Both the position numbers and the translations under genes were made by a program. A stretch of 64,000 bases of DNA from Arion vulgaris. Taxonomy: Eukaryota > Mollusca > Gastropoda > Stylommatophora > Arionidae. Below the pieces are notes generated by a model. It saw only the letters and a program-made list of their open reading frames with translations. It made no database searches and was not told the origin of the DNA. Shown piece after piece: positions 45,501 to 57,735 of the stretch. The stretch's first letter is position 1; the number at the start of each line of letters is the position of its first letter. The DNA is taken from assembly GCA_020796225.1 (NCBI GenBank), contig CM036753.1, positions 7,373,001 through 7,437,000 on the forward strand, written 5' to 3'.

Positions 45501-47465
45501 GAGACTGTGTCATTCTCTTAGATGAGACTGTGTCATTCTCTTAGGTGAGACTGTGTCATTCTAACAGATGAGACTGTGTCATTCTCTTAGGTGAGACTGT
45601 GTCATTCTCTTAGGTGAGACTGTGTCATTCTCTTAGATGAGACTGTGTCATTCTCTTAGGTGAGACTGTGTCATTCTCTTAGGTGAGACTGTGTCATTCT
45701 CTTAGGTGAGACTGTGTCATTCTCTTAGGTGAGACTGTGTCATTCTCTTAGATGAGACTGTGTCATTCTCTTAGATGAGACTGTGTCATTCTCTTAGGTG
45801 AGACTGTGTCATTCTCTTAGATGAGACTGTGTCATTCTCTTAGATGAGACTGTGTCCTTCTCTTAGATGAGACTGTGTCCTTCTCTTAGATGAGACTGTG
45901 TCATTCTCTTAGATGAGACTGTGTCATTCTCTTAGATGAGACTGTGTCATTCTCTTAGGTGAGACTGTGTCATTCTCTTAGGTGAGACTGTGTCATTCTC
46001 TTAGGTGAGACTGTATCATTCTCTTAGATGAGACTGTGTCATTCTCTTAGATGAGACTGTGTCATTCTCTTAGATGAGACTGTGTCATTCTCTTAGATGA
46101 GACTGTGTCATTCTCTTAGGTGAGACTGTGTCATTCTCTTAGGTGAGACTGTGTCATTCTCTTAGATGAGACTGTGTCATTCTTTTAGATGAGACTGTGT
46201 CATTCTCTTAGATGAGACTGTGTCATTCTCTTAGGTGAGACTGTGTCATTCTCTTAGATGAGACTGTGTCATTCTCTTAGATGAGACTGTGTCATTCTCT
46301 TAGGTGAGACTGTGTCATTCTCTTAGATGAGACTGTGTCATTCTCTTAGGTGAGACTGTGTCATTCTCTTAGGTGAGACTGTGTCATTCTCTTAGATGAG
46401 ACTGTGTCATTCTCTTAGATGAGACTGTGTCATTCTCTTAGATGAGACTGTGTCATTCTCTTAGATGAGACTGTGTCATTCTCTTAGATGAGACTGTGTC
46501 ATTCTCTTAGGTGAGACTGTGTCATTCTCTTAGGTGAGACTGTGTCATTCTCTTAGGTGAGACTGTGTCATTCTCTTAGGTGAGACTGTGTCATTCTCTT
46601 AGATGAGACTGTGTCATTCTCTTAGATGAGACTGTGTCATTCTCTTAGGTGAGACTGTGTCATTCTCTTAGGTGAGACTGTGTCATTCTCTTAGGTGAGA
46701 CTGTATCATTCTCTTAGATGAGACTGTGTCATTCTCTTAGATGAGACTGTGTCATTCTCTTAGATGAGACTGTGTCATTCTCTTAGATGAGACTGTGTCA
46801 TTCTCTTAGGTGAGACTGTGTCATTCTCTTAGGTGAGACTGTGTCATTCTCTTAGATGAGACTGTGTCATTCTTTTAGATGAGACTGTGTCATTCTCTTA
46901 GATGAGACTGTGTCATTCTCTTAGGTGAGACTGTGTCATTCTCTTAGATGAGACTGTGTCATTCTCTTAGATGAGACTGTGTCATTCTCTTAGGTGAGAC
47001 TGTGTCATTCTCTTAGATGAGACTGTGTCATTCTCTTAGGTGAGACTGTGTCATTCTCTTAGGTGAGACTGTGTCATTCTCTTAGATGAGACTGTGTCAT
47101 TCTCTTAGATGAGACTGTGTCATTCTCTTAGATGAGACTGTGTCATTCTCTTAGATGAGACTGTGTCATTCTCTTAGATGAGACTGTGTCATTCTCTTAG
47201 GTGAGACTGTGTCATTCTCTTAGGTGAGACTGTGTCATTCTCTTAGGTGAGACTGTGTCATTCTCTTAGGTGAGACTGTGTCATTCTCTTAGATGAGACT
47301 GTGTCATTCTCTTAGATGAGACTGTGTCATTCTCTTAGATGAGACTGTGTCATTCTCTTAGATGAGACTGTGTCATTCTCTTAGATGAGACTGTGTCATT
47401 CTTTTAGATGAGACTGTGTCATTCTATTAGATGAGACTGTGTCATTCTCTTAGATGAGACTCTGT
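42561..47465 (+). repeat. 23-bp satellite, about 213 copies
   Basis: Unit TGAGACTGTGTCATTCTCTT + AGA or AGG. The A/G state of one site gives each stretch a readable barcode. Rare changes include TTCTTTTAG, TCATTATC, CTGTATCATT and TTCTAACAG. A block of about 690 bases (30 units) near 45950-46640 is repeated at 46640-47330. A damaged unit cluster lies at 43728-43815. No long ORF, because 23 is not a multiple of 3. Confidence 0.98.
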
Positions 47466-48374
47466 ATTTATTGTTTCCTCCGTCTAAGAACATGAACAAT
47501 GAGACCAGATTCATGTCTTGAGATGATAATATACAAAAGAATGGCAACGGATTTAAAGAGGAATAAAATAAATCAATCAAAAAAGTATATGTATAAAAAC
47601 TTAGGAATTAAAAGAAGCATATAACTAACATGATCTCATCAAACGTCTGCCCTGAGTAATGGCCGTCAGTTCTGATGCGGCTCACTTTCGTTCAATGAAT
47701 CTAAGCTGTCCAGAATTTGGTCTTTTTGTTGTCCTGTCTCATTCTCCATTGATTTTGTCAGTTCTCACTATGTGGTAAAAACCACCTTTTCTCATTCCAT
47801 GCCAGAAAAATGATAATTGTTACTTTCTTAAGTAGATAATGAGCATTCTCTGTGCTTTGGCATTTCTAAACTTATCCTATTTTAACAGCACATAAAATTA
47901 TCAATATTTTCTGTGTGTTGTTTTTGTGTAATCATTTAACTTCCCTTAAATACCACTCTTTGCTTTTTTTTCGCTGGAGAAAGCATCGAAATCTCAACTA
48001 CAATAAAATTGTTACGGAAAAACGGGACAATAGTTTGTTGTCTTGGAATTTGATCAGCGTTAAAGCCGGCGGGGTAAAATAGGACGCCATGAATGTACGA
48101 TATGTGTGCAATTGTGTCCACGTGCACTGCGTTGGTCAGCGCTAATCTATTGGATGATGACGATATCTGTCGTTCATGAGTCACTATAATAAATGCTGAC
48201 ATTATTCCACTTGGTTTTTTTTTACTTTCCTTTCATTAGCATGTCATCATCGCTGTAGTTTGTTGCAATGCAGAAAGTATGCAAATACGATTTACAACTG
48301 ACAACTACTATTGATAATGCTTCCAGTATGTGGATGGAGTTTGAGACCGTTAGTGCTTCTCTCCAGTGGCTCTA
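47466..48374. other. no gene recognised
   Basis: AT-rich unique sequence. The short reverse-strand frame at 47936-48202 has no known domain. Confidence 0.4.
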
Positions 48375-48910
48375 TGTGACTCTGTTTACTGGGTCGTTGT
48401 TGTATTTGACTCTGTGATCGCGAGAGAGAGAGAGATAGAGATAGATAGATAGAGATAGAGAGAGAGAGAGAGTATTTGACTCTCAGTCGATGCTTTAGAA
48501 GATTCAGAATGGCAGTTTGCGTTACTAGTGAATGTCGTTTATAGAGGTTTTCAACCTACAGAGACTAACGGGGATGTACTGTTCTGGACATACGGGTGAT
48601 CGCAGCAATGAGAGAGCGGACATGTTTACATCAACAGCATCGATTATCGAAGAGTTTAAAATGGATAAGAGGCATGTTCTTTAGTATCTTGGCAATCTCC
48701 TGTTGGATGAGGACACTAACATTGACTTTTAATCTATCCCGAGATTTAAAAAGTTTGAAATTATACATTGTACAAGTAGAACTAGATACCTGAGGGGCAG
48801 AGTGTGTTTAACTAGCAAGTTGCAGGAACTTTCAGTATGCATACCCTTGCACGTCTGTTGAGGGAGTCCTTTGGTTCTGTTCAGAGTGTTATTTCGTCGG
48901 TTCAGTAACC
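48375..48910 (+). pseudogene. LINE RNase H and C-terminal remnant (copy 2 of family R)
   Basis: Parallel to 54010-54480: GACTCTCAGTCGATGCTTTA, AGACTAACGGGGATGTACTG (decayed W-x-PGHAG region), AATGAGAGAGCGGACATGTT (NERADM), GATGAGGACACTAACATTGA and TTTCAGTATGCATACCCTTG. It contains a 58-base (AG/GATA)n insertion at 48414-48471, flanked by the 12-base repeat GTATTTGACTCT. Many frame breaks. Confidence 0.75.
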
Positions 48911-50784
48911 AATATTGCAAATCTACTGCATAATACTGCTAAGTAGTTTTAAATATACTTGCACGTACTATATAGTTACGATAGTATAGCCTTTACTTTT
49001 GAATGTCGGCTTTCTAGTCTTACATGGTCAATTCAAATAGCACGAACAAGCACATACACACACGCCCGCACTCACGCAGATATAGAAGCGCGCATACATA
49101 CACACGCATTTGCAAACATTAGTTATATTTATGTATACCGCGTATATCACTAGTAAAACCTGTTATAAGAAAGAAAAGATGAAGATATGTTGGGCATACT
49201 CTGAGAAGAAATGATCAAAGAATCAGTAAAGCGGGAAGAAAAGTGTTCGAGAAAGAAAGGACGCTATAATTCTGAAACGAGCTTTAGAGAGTCGCTAGAA
49301 ATTTCTGACTCACTTCCATAGAAGAGATTGAACGAGTTTCCCCAGGATAGAGCGAACGAAGAAATTGCTTGAAGGCCTTACGTAACGTATAATGGTGCGA
49401 GAGATGTATATATTTATATATATATATCCGGTATACACATACATGTATATCCCGTAGGAGTCAACTATTGTACCACTTGTTTACACAGTCAGCTACCCAA
49501 TCACTACTGATATCGTGAAGATACCTGCAAATATAGGACTCATTTGCACATCACTTCTGCACTACAACCAGATCTTTTCTCCTTATTACTACTACACATT
49601 TAAACATGCAAAGGAAATCAACCAGCCAATACGATTGCGATGCAGCGAATGCCACGACTCGACAACCCAGCCTTTATATCGATCATATCATTAGTCTCCG
49701 CCCTGCGAATCTATTTTCAAGAGTATCCGCAGGAGCCAGGCATCGCGTGTGATTTGATTGCGGTCAATTGGCTCAACGACTGCTGTGTAAATGACGTTCG
49801 AACACGTTATAACCGCTCACGTTTCAGGTCGTACCGTAAATCTTATTGTAAACAGTCCCACATGTACACTTTTAATTAAGAATTTTCCTTAGAATAAAGG
49901 GCTGAAATAATCTGTGAGAAGAACGTTAATGATATTTTAGCACGAGGCAAGTAGAGCCTATTTATGAAACATTGAATTTAATTTGTTGACAATAAGACTT
50001 TTGATAAGAGTAAGGGCTATAGAAATGGAGAGAGAGATGGAGAGAATTAGCGAGATATATGTGCATACGAAGAGAGTAATTATAATGAGAAAGGGTAAAA
50101 TGCTTTTTGGTGTATGCGTAAAGGAATAGTCTTTATTGCTTGTGCGTTTCCAATAACAACCAAATTTGTTTACATTTCATTAGTCTGTTGCTTATATATG
50201 CTAAATAATTTATTTGCATATGTGCTCATTGGTAATGTGAAAATCACGGATGACCGATTGTGAACAATACATGGGTTTGTACGTCTGCTTGTGTCCGTGT
50301 GGCTATCGATGTAACAACCATATTATATATTCAATACAGATTGACCGTCTGTGAAGACCAAAAGAGCCATATACATATTCAATACAAAGATACGTAAAAA
50401 ATGTTTTAAAATTATCATATCGACTGATCATACCATTAGAAGCTGCTGACTCAGAGCTGTACTATTGTTTTATCAATTCAACGATCGAGTTCTCACAATA
50501 GCATGTTGTCTAAATTATTCTATTTTTCCCAGCGCATTTTTTCCCAAGCAATATTTTAAGATCTTTCCCGTTTGCTTTGATACTAGCACGTTCAAATGCT
50601 CTGATAAAGGAAACAGTTATATCTAGGCTCACAACATTGCCGTGCTTTCTACCTCCTCTTCTTTAGCTGTACAACTTCTACATTAAAGTATCCATAAAGA
50701 AAGCACTCACATCTAAACTTAAAGAACGCAATTGATTATATACTTAAAGAGTCAGTTACTTAAAGAAAGCAATCAATTGTGTTC
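48911..50784. other. no gene recognised
   Basis: (CA)-rich patch at 49050-49100, (TA)n at 49410-49430, a GAGAGA patch at 50030. Short frames such as 49640-49879 have no known domain. Confidence 0.4.
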
Positions 50785-51005
50785 TGTGGCATGAAGGTGC
50801 AGAGTTCGTCTCTCGCTCCAATAATACTCAGATCATTTCCCGCATGGAGCGGTCGAACTAATTTCCAGTGATTTCAAAGTAGGTGAGATGGAATTCCTAG
50901 GAATATCAGAGTCGAACGGTAAATCGTAGATCCAGTGCTCAAGTTGAGCACGTAATTATAACCCTTAATCATTGCAGTCAAAATACTAAAAAAAAAAACC
51001 ACAAG
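50785..51005 (+). mobile_element. SINE-D 5' part, single-unit copy
   Basis: Head TCTGTGGCATGAAGGTGCAG, one segment GTAGGTGAGATGGAATTCCT, then GCTCAAGTTGAGCACGTAA. It ends in a poly(A) run where full copies continue. Confidence 0.7.
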
Positions 51006-51127
51006 TATTCACTACAGATCGTATTTCTCATCGAGACACTGTTAGATTTACAAGTCATTGCAAGACTGATGATATGATCGATATAAGGGCTAGGTATGGA
51101 CAAAATCCAAAACTATAAGAACAACAG

Positions 51128-51215
51128 TGGCCTCCGAAAACATACGGCCGGCGGGCTCAGGTAAAAATTCTAGGAAATAAGATCATAACTGTCGCATGAT
51201 CCTCGCATTCGAGTG
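51128..51215 (+). repeat. dispersed repeat I, copy 2
   Basis: ATACGGCCGGCGGGCTCAGG and TAAAAATTCTAGGAAATAAG match 1550-1630. Confidence 0.55.
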
Positions 51216-51969
51216 TTGTTGTATATTGACTAATTCATATTAAAAACAATACAACATGCTAAATCTTGGTAATGTTACAAATTACACTTAAATCTAAGGA
51301 ATATCAATAGTATTAACAGTTTTCATCAATAAATAACCAGGAATTGAGTAAACTTTCAAAAAAAGCGTACAGTGTTCTATCAAACCTATACAAAAGCCAG
51401 CCCCCATTAAACAGGAATTTTCGATTTCCCATCTGAGCTAGTCAGCCTTATGTTGCCGGGGCAACGGAACAACTAAGTGATTGGATATAAAAAAAAGAAT
51501 GGTGCTGTAGTGGATACCCTCATACTGTGTCATACCGTGAAACGAGAGGGCGGATAAACTGGAAAGATCATTTTCTCCCATCATCACCGTTATAAAATAA
51601 GTTCAACAAGGGGATAATTATCACTATTTACACTGAGCAGAACAGACGATATTGTTTCGTCTCAGACCTGAACACAATAGCTTTAACAGTCACTTATACA
51701 GACTAAGATTGTTGCCATCATCCATGTGTATATGTGGACCTACATCATAGACAGTCAACCAAATCCTGCAAGAGTTTCAACATATGATTTAACTGCAGCA
51801 CGAACACTGGTCAACACAAAGCAGCCTCTACGCAAAGTCTGTTTGAAGTCTTGATGAACTTACAAACACATCATGTACCCAGAGAACCGGGCTCAGTAGA
51901 CATTAAACAACAGAAGCACTGTCAGAGTACAGATTCAAGGACAGGTCAGCAGAAATAGAACACTGGCGC
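51216..51969. other. no gene recognised
   Basis: No supported feature. Confidence 0.4.
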
Positions 51970-52480
51970 AAGATGTGCCACAAGGGCATTAATTGTGTAT
52001 ATGGCCTTTTTTCGTCTTGACATATCGTCACTAGATTGTTGTGTACGAGCTGAAAGCAAGGATGCAGTGCCCTCTCCATTTATGTATAGCATGTGCAGCT
52101 GATATGGGGAATGTACCTTGCCCATTTTACACAAACCCCCACTCTACCCTACTGTTTCATCCAAAGGAAAGACAAAGTCTATACTTTTGAAATCAAGCAG
52201 GGTTTACAGGAGATGCCAGAAGATGGAATGAAACACACACACAACCATCAACTACCTTAGGGTCCCTCCCTCCGATTTGGGGTCAAGGTTTACTTCTCTA
52301 TCCTTCTGCACAACCTTGCTGACCAACAGGTCAGTAGGGTTGTTCTATTAGGGTTTACTCGCCAAGATTTAAGCTCTCTCGGGGGTCCCCTCCCACAAGA
52401 CAGAGGGTTTAACAGTAGCAGCTGGTTTTGTCTACTGTCATACGGTAGCAGATAAAATATCTGATTTGACAAAGATTCCT
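51970..52480 (-). repeat. dispersed repeat F, copy 2, with a single 69-bp segment
   Basis: The reverse strand gives TTTATCTGCTACCGTATGAC, AGTAGACAAAACCAGC, GTAAACCTTGACCCCAAATC, GGAGGGAGGGACCCTAAGG and AAGGTACATTCCCCATATCA, in the order seen at 10280-10660. Only one unit of the 69-bp segment is present. Confidence 0.75.
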
Positions 52481-52489
52481 TGTGTACAT

Positions 52490-53130
52490 ACATGATATTA
52501 CATCATATATCACCGAAAGAGTCCACATCTTCTCAGATGACTTAGCTATGTGGACAACTGAAAGACATATCGCTATTGCAAACAGTAGGATCCAACAAGC
52601 TTTATTAGCACTAGAAGAGAGGGCTAAGATATTGGCCAGGAAAGTAAAGAAAAAGAAAAACAACGAGTACAGTGTTCTTCATCTCAAACAAACAATAAAA
52701 TGTGACATTTAGTCTCAAATAAAAAAAAAAACTGCGATTGGAAGAAAAGCTTAACTATCTAGGTACAGCCTTTGATGGCCGATTGACACGGAAGCCACAA
52801 ATAGAGAAAAGCAGACTCCTGCAAGACACACAATGAAAAAAAGAAGAAGAAACACTTTCAGGCTAAATCTAAGAAGCAGCTGAAAATGTGATTTAAAAAA
52901 AGGTTATATACTGGACGAGTGAGACCAGTCCAAGAATATGGTACTACAGCATGATCAACGACATCCATGTCAATTAAACAAAAGAATAAACAGGCTACAA
53001 AACGAAACAATGAGAGTGACAACATGAGACATGAAGTCAGAACAAATTACCGAACTAGAGAAGATCACATACCTTCAGTCAATGAAAGATAGGATAGCTA
53101 ATAAGGCAGAAAAACAATCTAAAAAATTCA
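52490..53130 (+). pseudogene. LINE reverse transcriptase, jockey-like, decayed
   Basis: Reads VHIFSDDLAMWTTERHIAIA (motif C as FSDD instead of FADD), NSRIQQALLALEERAKILAR, then after a poly(A) tract LEEKLNYLGTAFDGRLTRK (thumb), and later NRLQNETMRVTT...MKSEQITELEKITYLQSMK. Catalytic motifs A and B are absent from the window. Confidence 0.72.
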
Positions 53131-53154
53131 GATGACTCATAGATCACCTGATGT

Positions 53155-53592
53155 TTTGATTGATTGATTGTTAGAACCATCATCATTGCACTTCGGGGAG
53201 TAATCATGTGTGCTCCGATCTCTTTCTTACACAGGAACATCTCAGCTGCAGTGTACAAACTCCGTAGCACCAACGAGGGTCCCCCATGTAATTTTGAAGA
53301 TGGTGACGATATTTTTGTAGAAATTTTATTTTAAATCTTTTCTAATGAATATTTTGCCAGGGCATCGGCTTTCCAGCCTGCTCCTCTCGATTTTGAACTG
53401 TCAATGGTTCTTTTCATGCTTAAATTGAACACAGGACCTAAGTTTTATCGTCCGTCTCCGATAGGACTAGGAACTCGATCTCATCTACAGGGATCAGTGA
53501 TCTGTGGAAAAATATATGGACGATGGAGCTAACCTGGTACCTTTGGCATGAGAGACAAGCACCAAACCTCTATGCCACAGAGACCCATAATG
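53155..53592 (-). mobile_element. SINE-D on the reverse strand, complete
   Basis: The reverse strand runs from TCTGTGGCATAGAGGTTTGG (perfect A-box form TGGCATAGAGG) through a single GATCACTGATCCCTGTAGAT segment, AAAACTTAGGTCC, GGCTGGAAAGCCGATGCC and GTGCAATGATGATGG to (TCAA)n. Confidence 0.82.
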
Positions 53593-53879
53593 CACCTGAT
53601 GTGCCAGAAAATAAATGTATTTGAAAGGAGTTGTCTGAAATATAGAAATTTGACAGAAATAATTAGAATAAATATGAAAGCAGATACTAACATTAGACCC
53701 TACTACCTCAACTGCAAAGCGTATATACACACATCATACAAAACACAGCCTAGATAAAATCAGCACCTCCTTGAAATGATAGAGACAGTAAACAGGTATT
53801 AGTAGCTTCAGGAAAAAACAAATGATCAAACACAAGATTTGTACCACAAACATTGCAGATTCCATTGAGATTCCATGTT

Positions 53880-54480
53880 TTCAACAAGCTAAAGATAGGT
53901 AGGGTTGTTGCTGAGCGAAGTGCGGCATACAGGACAACTACTTCTAGTATGAAGATGGAGGTTGAGGCCGTTACTGCTGCCCTGCATTGGATTTCTGGGA
54001 CTTCATTTACTGGTGCAGTTGTTGTATCTGACTCTCAGTCGATGATTCACAAGATCCAGAAGGGCAGGTTTCGGTATGAGTGGATGTCGTCTATAGAAGT
54101 TTCTAACCTCCAGCGGCTAACGTGGATATACTATCCTGGGCATGCGGGTGTTTACGGTAATGAGAGAGCGGACAGGCTTGCATCAACAACATTGATTGTT
54201 GGGGAGTTGAAGATGGATAAGGGGATATTCTTCGGTCTCTTCGCGACTGTCTGTTGGATGAGGACACTAAAATCGATGTTGAATCGATCAAGCGATTTAA
54301 GCAGTTTGGAGCTACCCGTTGTTCAAGTCGAACTGGATGCCTGAGAGGCAGAGTGAGAGGTGTGTTTAATCAACGAGCCACAGGAACCATCAGTATGCAT
54401 ACTCTTCGATAACTGTTGGGGAGACTGAGCACCTATGGGTCTGCCCGGAGTTCAATGACGTCAGTTTAGCAACTAATAAA
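53880..54480 (+). pseudogene. LINE RNase H domain and C-terminus (copy 1 of family R)
   Basis: Open for most of its length: SSMKMEVEAVTAALHWISGT (Glu), GAVVVSDSQSMIHKIQKG (SDSQS, Asp), LTWIYYPGHAGVYGNERADR then LA (PGHAG...NERAD, His and Asp). The tail reads LKMDKGIFFG, RGRVRGVFNQRATGTISMHT and, after a frameshift, EHLWVCPEFNDV, a degraded zinc-knuckle-like end. The first Asp strand of RNase H is lost. Confidence 0.83.
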
Positions 54481-55109
54481 GATAGGTAGCTCTGGGTGAG
54501 TGTGACACTGATAACATTACTTTTGATCATCTTTGGCAAAACTATCCAGCTTATGATGAACAGAGAAGACTGATATGGTTGCCACTAGTGCGATTGCATA
54601 TAGCGATCACGAGAACCCAAGGTAGACCACTGCTTTATTTGCAGACATTCATGTTGACAGTGAATAAAGAAATATAAAAAAATTAAAGTAAATCTTAATT
54701 GATAGTAGCTATTCTTAGTTTCAAGAGTGATTAGCGTGTGTTTTGTAGCTGGGGATAAGTAAACTTAACACACATAGATTTTAGGAATGACATAAAAAAT
54801 GTTACAGACCCCTACATTAAGGTATGAGAATCTTTCATGAAGTTATCACATCCATCTTTGCTGAAGGGAAACTACTCTCGAAATAAAAAAATGGCTTCCA
54901 TATTACGAAGGCAGTCGTATTTCATTGCACAAAATTGCAATAATTTTCTACATCGTGTTGGTACTGCATTTTATACTATAGAAGTTACATGTAGCGCAAT
55001 GAATTATATATAATGTGGTGCAATTAGGTTTTATCTTTATTACTTATATCAGTAAACTTCGAAAAATAAAATGTAATTAAATGGGTAATATTAAAATTAA
55101 TAGTAGAGT
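54481..55109. other. no gene recognised
   Basis: AT-rich sequence with no supported feature. Confidence 0.4.
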
Positions 55110-56640
55110 GTCACTATCCCTCATCCCTCAGGACATGAGGGATGCAAAGATAGGGACACTATAAAAACAAAGGGGATAAGGGGATTGTAACAACTACAGA
55201 GGCATCTCCTTCTAAGCGTAACAGGCAAAGCTTTTGCACTAGTCCTTTCAAAACGACTACAGAAACTGGCGGAGCGTGTTCTTCCAGAGTCACAATGTGG
55301 ATTCAGAGCTAGACGGTCAACAACTGACATGATATTTACCCTTCGACAGCTACAAGAGAAGTGCAGAGAGCAGAGCAAGCCTCTATGTATTGCTTTCGTG
55401 GATCTGACTAAGGCATTTGACACAGTCAGCAGGCCAAGTCTTTATAAAATATTAAAGTATATTGGTTGTCCCCCAAAGTTGCTCCAATTGATTGTTTCCT
55501 TCCATGAGGGCATGAAAGCCAGCATACAGTTCGATGGCAGCACATCTGATAGTTTTGAGGTTAAGAGTGGAGTCAAGCAGGGCTGTGTCCTTGCCCCCAC
55601 TCTCTTTGGTATCTTCTTCGCAGTCCTTTGAACCACGCCTTAGGGGACGCTGATGGTGATGTTTTCATCCGCACTAGATCTGACGGTTCACTGTTTAACT
55701 TGGCTCGCTTAAGAGCCAAGACAAAACGACGGAAATACTTCTCAAGGACCTCCTTTTCGCTGACGATGCTGCCTTAGTCGCCCACAGTGAGACTACACTG
55801 CAATGTCTAATTAATAATTTGTCAAAGGCATGCGACCTCTTTCTCTGACAATAAGTGTCTCCAAAACAGTTGTATTATGTCAGGGAGGTAAGACATCAAA
55901 TATCACTTTCAATGGTAACCATCTAACACCAGTGCAAAAATTCTGCTATCTTGGGTCCACGGTCACTGCCAGCCTTTCTCTTGATGAAGAAATCAACGCT
56001 CGTATAGGAGTGCGGCTACTACATTCGGCATACTATCAAAGCGAGCGTGGGACAACAAAAATTGACATTGCAGACGAAAACTCAAATATATCGAGCCTGT
56101 GTAATTAGTTCTTTACTATATGGCTCAGAAACATGGACAGCCTACTCAAGACACGAGAGGAGACTTAACATCTTTCACCTTCGATGTCTCCTCAAGATTA
56201 TGAACATCAGGTGGTACGACAGGATAACCAACTCTGAAGTACTAACACGTGCAAATCTGCCTTCCATCATGGGCATGCTCAGCAGTAGATGACTAAGATG
56301 GTTGGGACATGTGAGAAGAATGGAAACTTATCGCATACCAAAACAAATGTTGTTCTGTGAACTTTCGGAGGAAGAGGCACCAGGGCAGACCACTGCTCAG
56401 ATATAAAGATGTCTGCAAAACCTCAATGAAAAACTTTTCTATAGATCCCAGCACATGGGAGGGACTAGCTGATGACAGAGTTGTGTGGAAAGCCAAATTA
56501 CGGAAGGGCGCAGAGTCTTTGAGAAGAGACTTATGTATGAGCTGAACGACAGAGAGAAAAGCGAAAACTCAGAAGTTGTCACAGTAAAACACTTGCCTAC
56601 TGACCATCTGTAAAGATGAAAAGGGCCATATATATTAAAA
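55110..56640 (+). pseudogene. LINE reverse transcriptase, longest copy in the window
   Basis: In order: DMRDAKIGTL, DCNNYRGIS, LPESQCGFRARRSTTDMIFT (fingers), PLCIAFVDLTKAFDTVSR (motif A, catalytic Asp), SGVKQGCVLAPTLFGIFF (motif B), LLFADDAALVAHS (motif C, FADD), VQKFCYLGSTVTASLSLDEE (thumb), SSLLYGSETWTAYSRHERRL, LRWLGHVRRMETYRIPKQML and ADDRVVWKAKLRKGAESLRR. At least four frameshifts or stops separate the blocks, so it is inactive. The endonuclease is absent (5' truncation). A 9-10-bp hairpin (CATCCCTCAGGACATGAGGGATG region, 55130-55153) lies at its left end but reads as coding in related copies. Confidence 0.88.
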
Positions 56641-57459
56641 TTAAATATTAGTTACGGTTTTAAAACGCGATTCAAATTGCTGCAAATCGAATGTTATTGA
56701 TCAATTTAATCATATGACGACCAAAAAAATACTTTATGATTATTTAACTAATTTAAGTATTATTCTAATAGATTATTTACAATGTAATGTTAAATATATA
56801 TTCAAAAGCGGCGATATGATTAGTTGCAACAATTAATAAAATATTGAACCAGGACAAGATTCGCACCTGACACTTTAATACATGATACTTTAAACTACAA
56901 TTCAGTGCATGACACACTGCAGCATGCCTTTGCAGAACGAACGGCGCTCTCATCAAAGTTCGCCGAAAGACTTGATCTCGAACCAGATCTTTTACATCGG
57001 CGTGGACAATCCGTTACTCTTTAATTTCAGCTAAATTTTGAGGCGGGATCCAGTGGTATAGCCTGATGATGTGAGATAGGTGTGCTGCAAAAATGAATAT
57101 GTGCCCATCCTATTTAAACTATTTAAACTATATTCGATTACGCAACGATAGTTATTGAACTGAAAAAAAAAATATTTATTAAATAGTACAGCTTTCCACT
57201 TACATGTTTCACTTGAAGATCATATCCATTATTCTTTTCTTTTGCAGAAGCATTTCTGTGACGGCATTGCAAAATGTATTCTTCATTCTAACCTTGCTAA
57301 AAAATTCCTTTTCAATTACCAAAATGCTAAGACATGAGTCTATCTTGACCGTGTGTAGATTTGCGGCAACTGTGGATTCGCTTCAATGCTGAAAACTACC
57401 TTTCAACAGACTAAGTAGTTGCTGGAATAGTCATGATTATGAGAAAGTTGGGACATAAT
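56641..57459. other. no gene recognised
   Basis: AT-rich sequence. A good-looking splice acceptor at 57247 precedes a 29-codon frame of unknown identity; not enough to call an exon. Confidence 0.4.
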
Positions 57460-57735
57460 GTTGTTGAATTACATTGAGAAACAAAGAATGAAGTGGTTTG
57501 GCCACTTAATAAAAATGTAACCAAACTCTATTGTATACAGTCTTCTACAACAGAACATCAGGAAAGAAGGCGAGCTGAAGACCACAAAAAATATGGTTAG
57601 ATGGCAAAGCAGAATCCTGTCAAAATGCAAAAATATCTATCACACAAGCCCCTAGAGCAGCGAATGAAAAAAACATACAACCACAACACGGGGAAACAAC
57701 CCAGTAACAGTGTGGTGACAAAAGAAGAAGATTAT
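57460..57735 (+). pseudogene. LINE family X C-terminal fragment
   Basis: Shares AATGAAGTGGTTTGGCCACT, TAATAAAAATG, ACAGAACATC and AATCCTGTCAAAATGCAAA-type blocks with 21895-22145, in the same order. The frame is broken. Confidence 0.75.

Noticed and set aside
37562..47465. CRISPR-like arrangement of regular direct repeats
   Set aside because: There are no unique spacers; units are contiguous satellite monomers, and the context is eukaryotic with no cas genes.
55130..55153. Hairpin as a terminator or regulatory structure
   Set aside because: It falls in the degenerate coding region of a LINE and reads as part of the DMRDAK block.
57248..57334. Candidate upstream exon of the PTCD2-like gene after a strong acceptor
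   Set aside because: The 29-codon frame has no recognisable similarity and no convincing GT donor, so it is not annotated.
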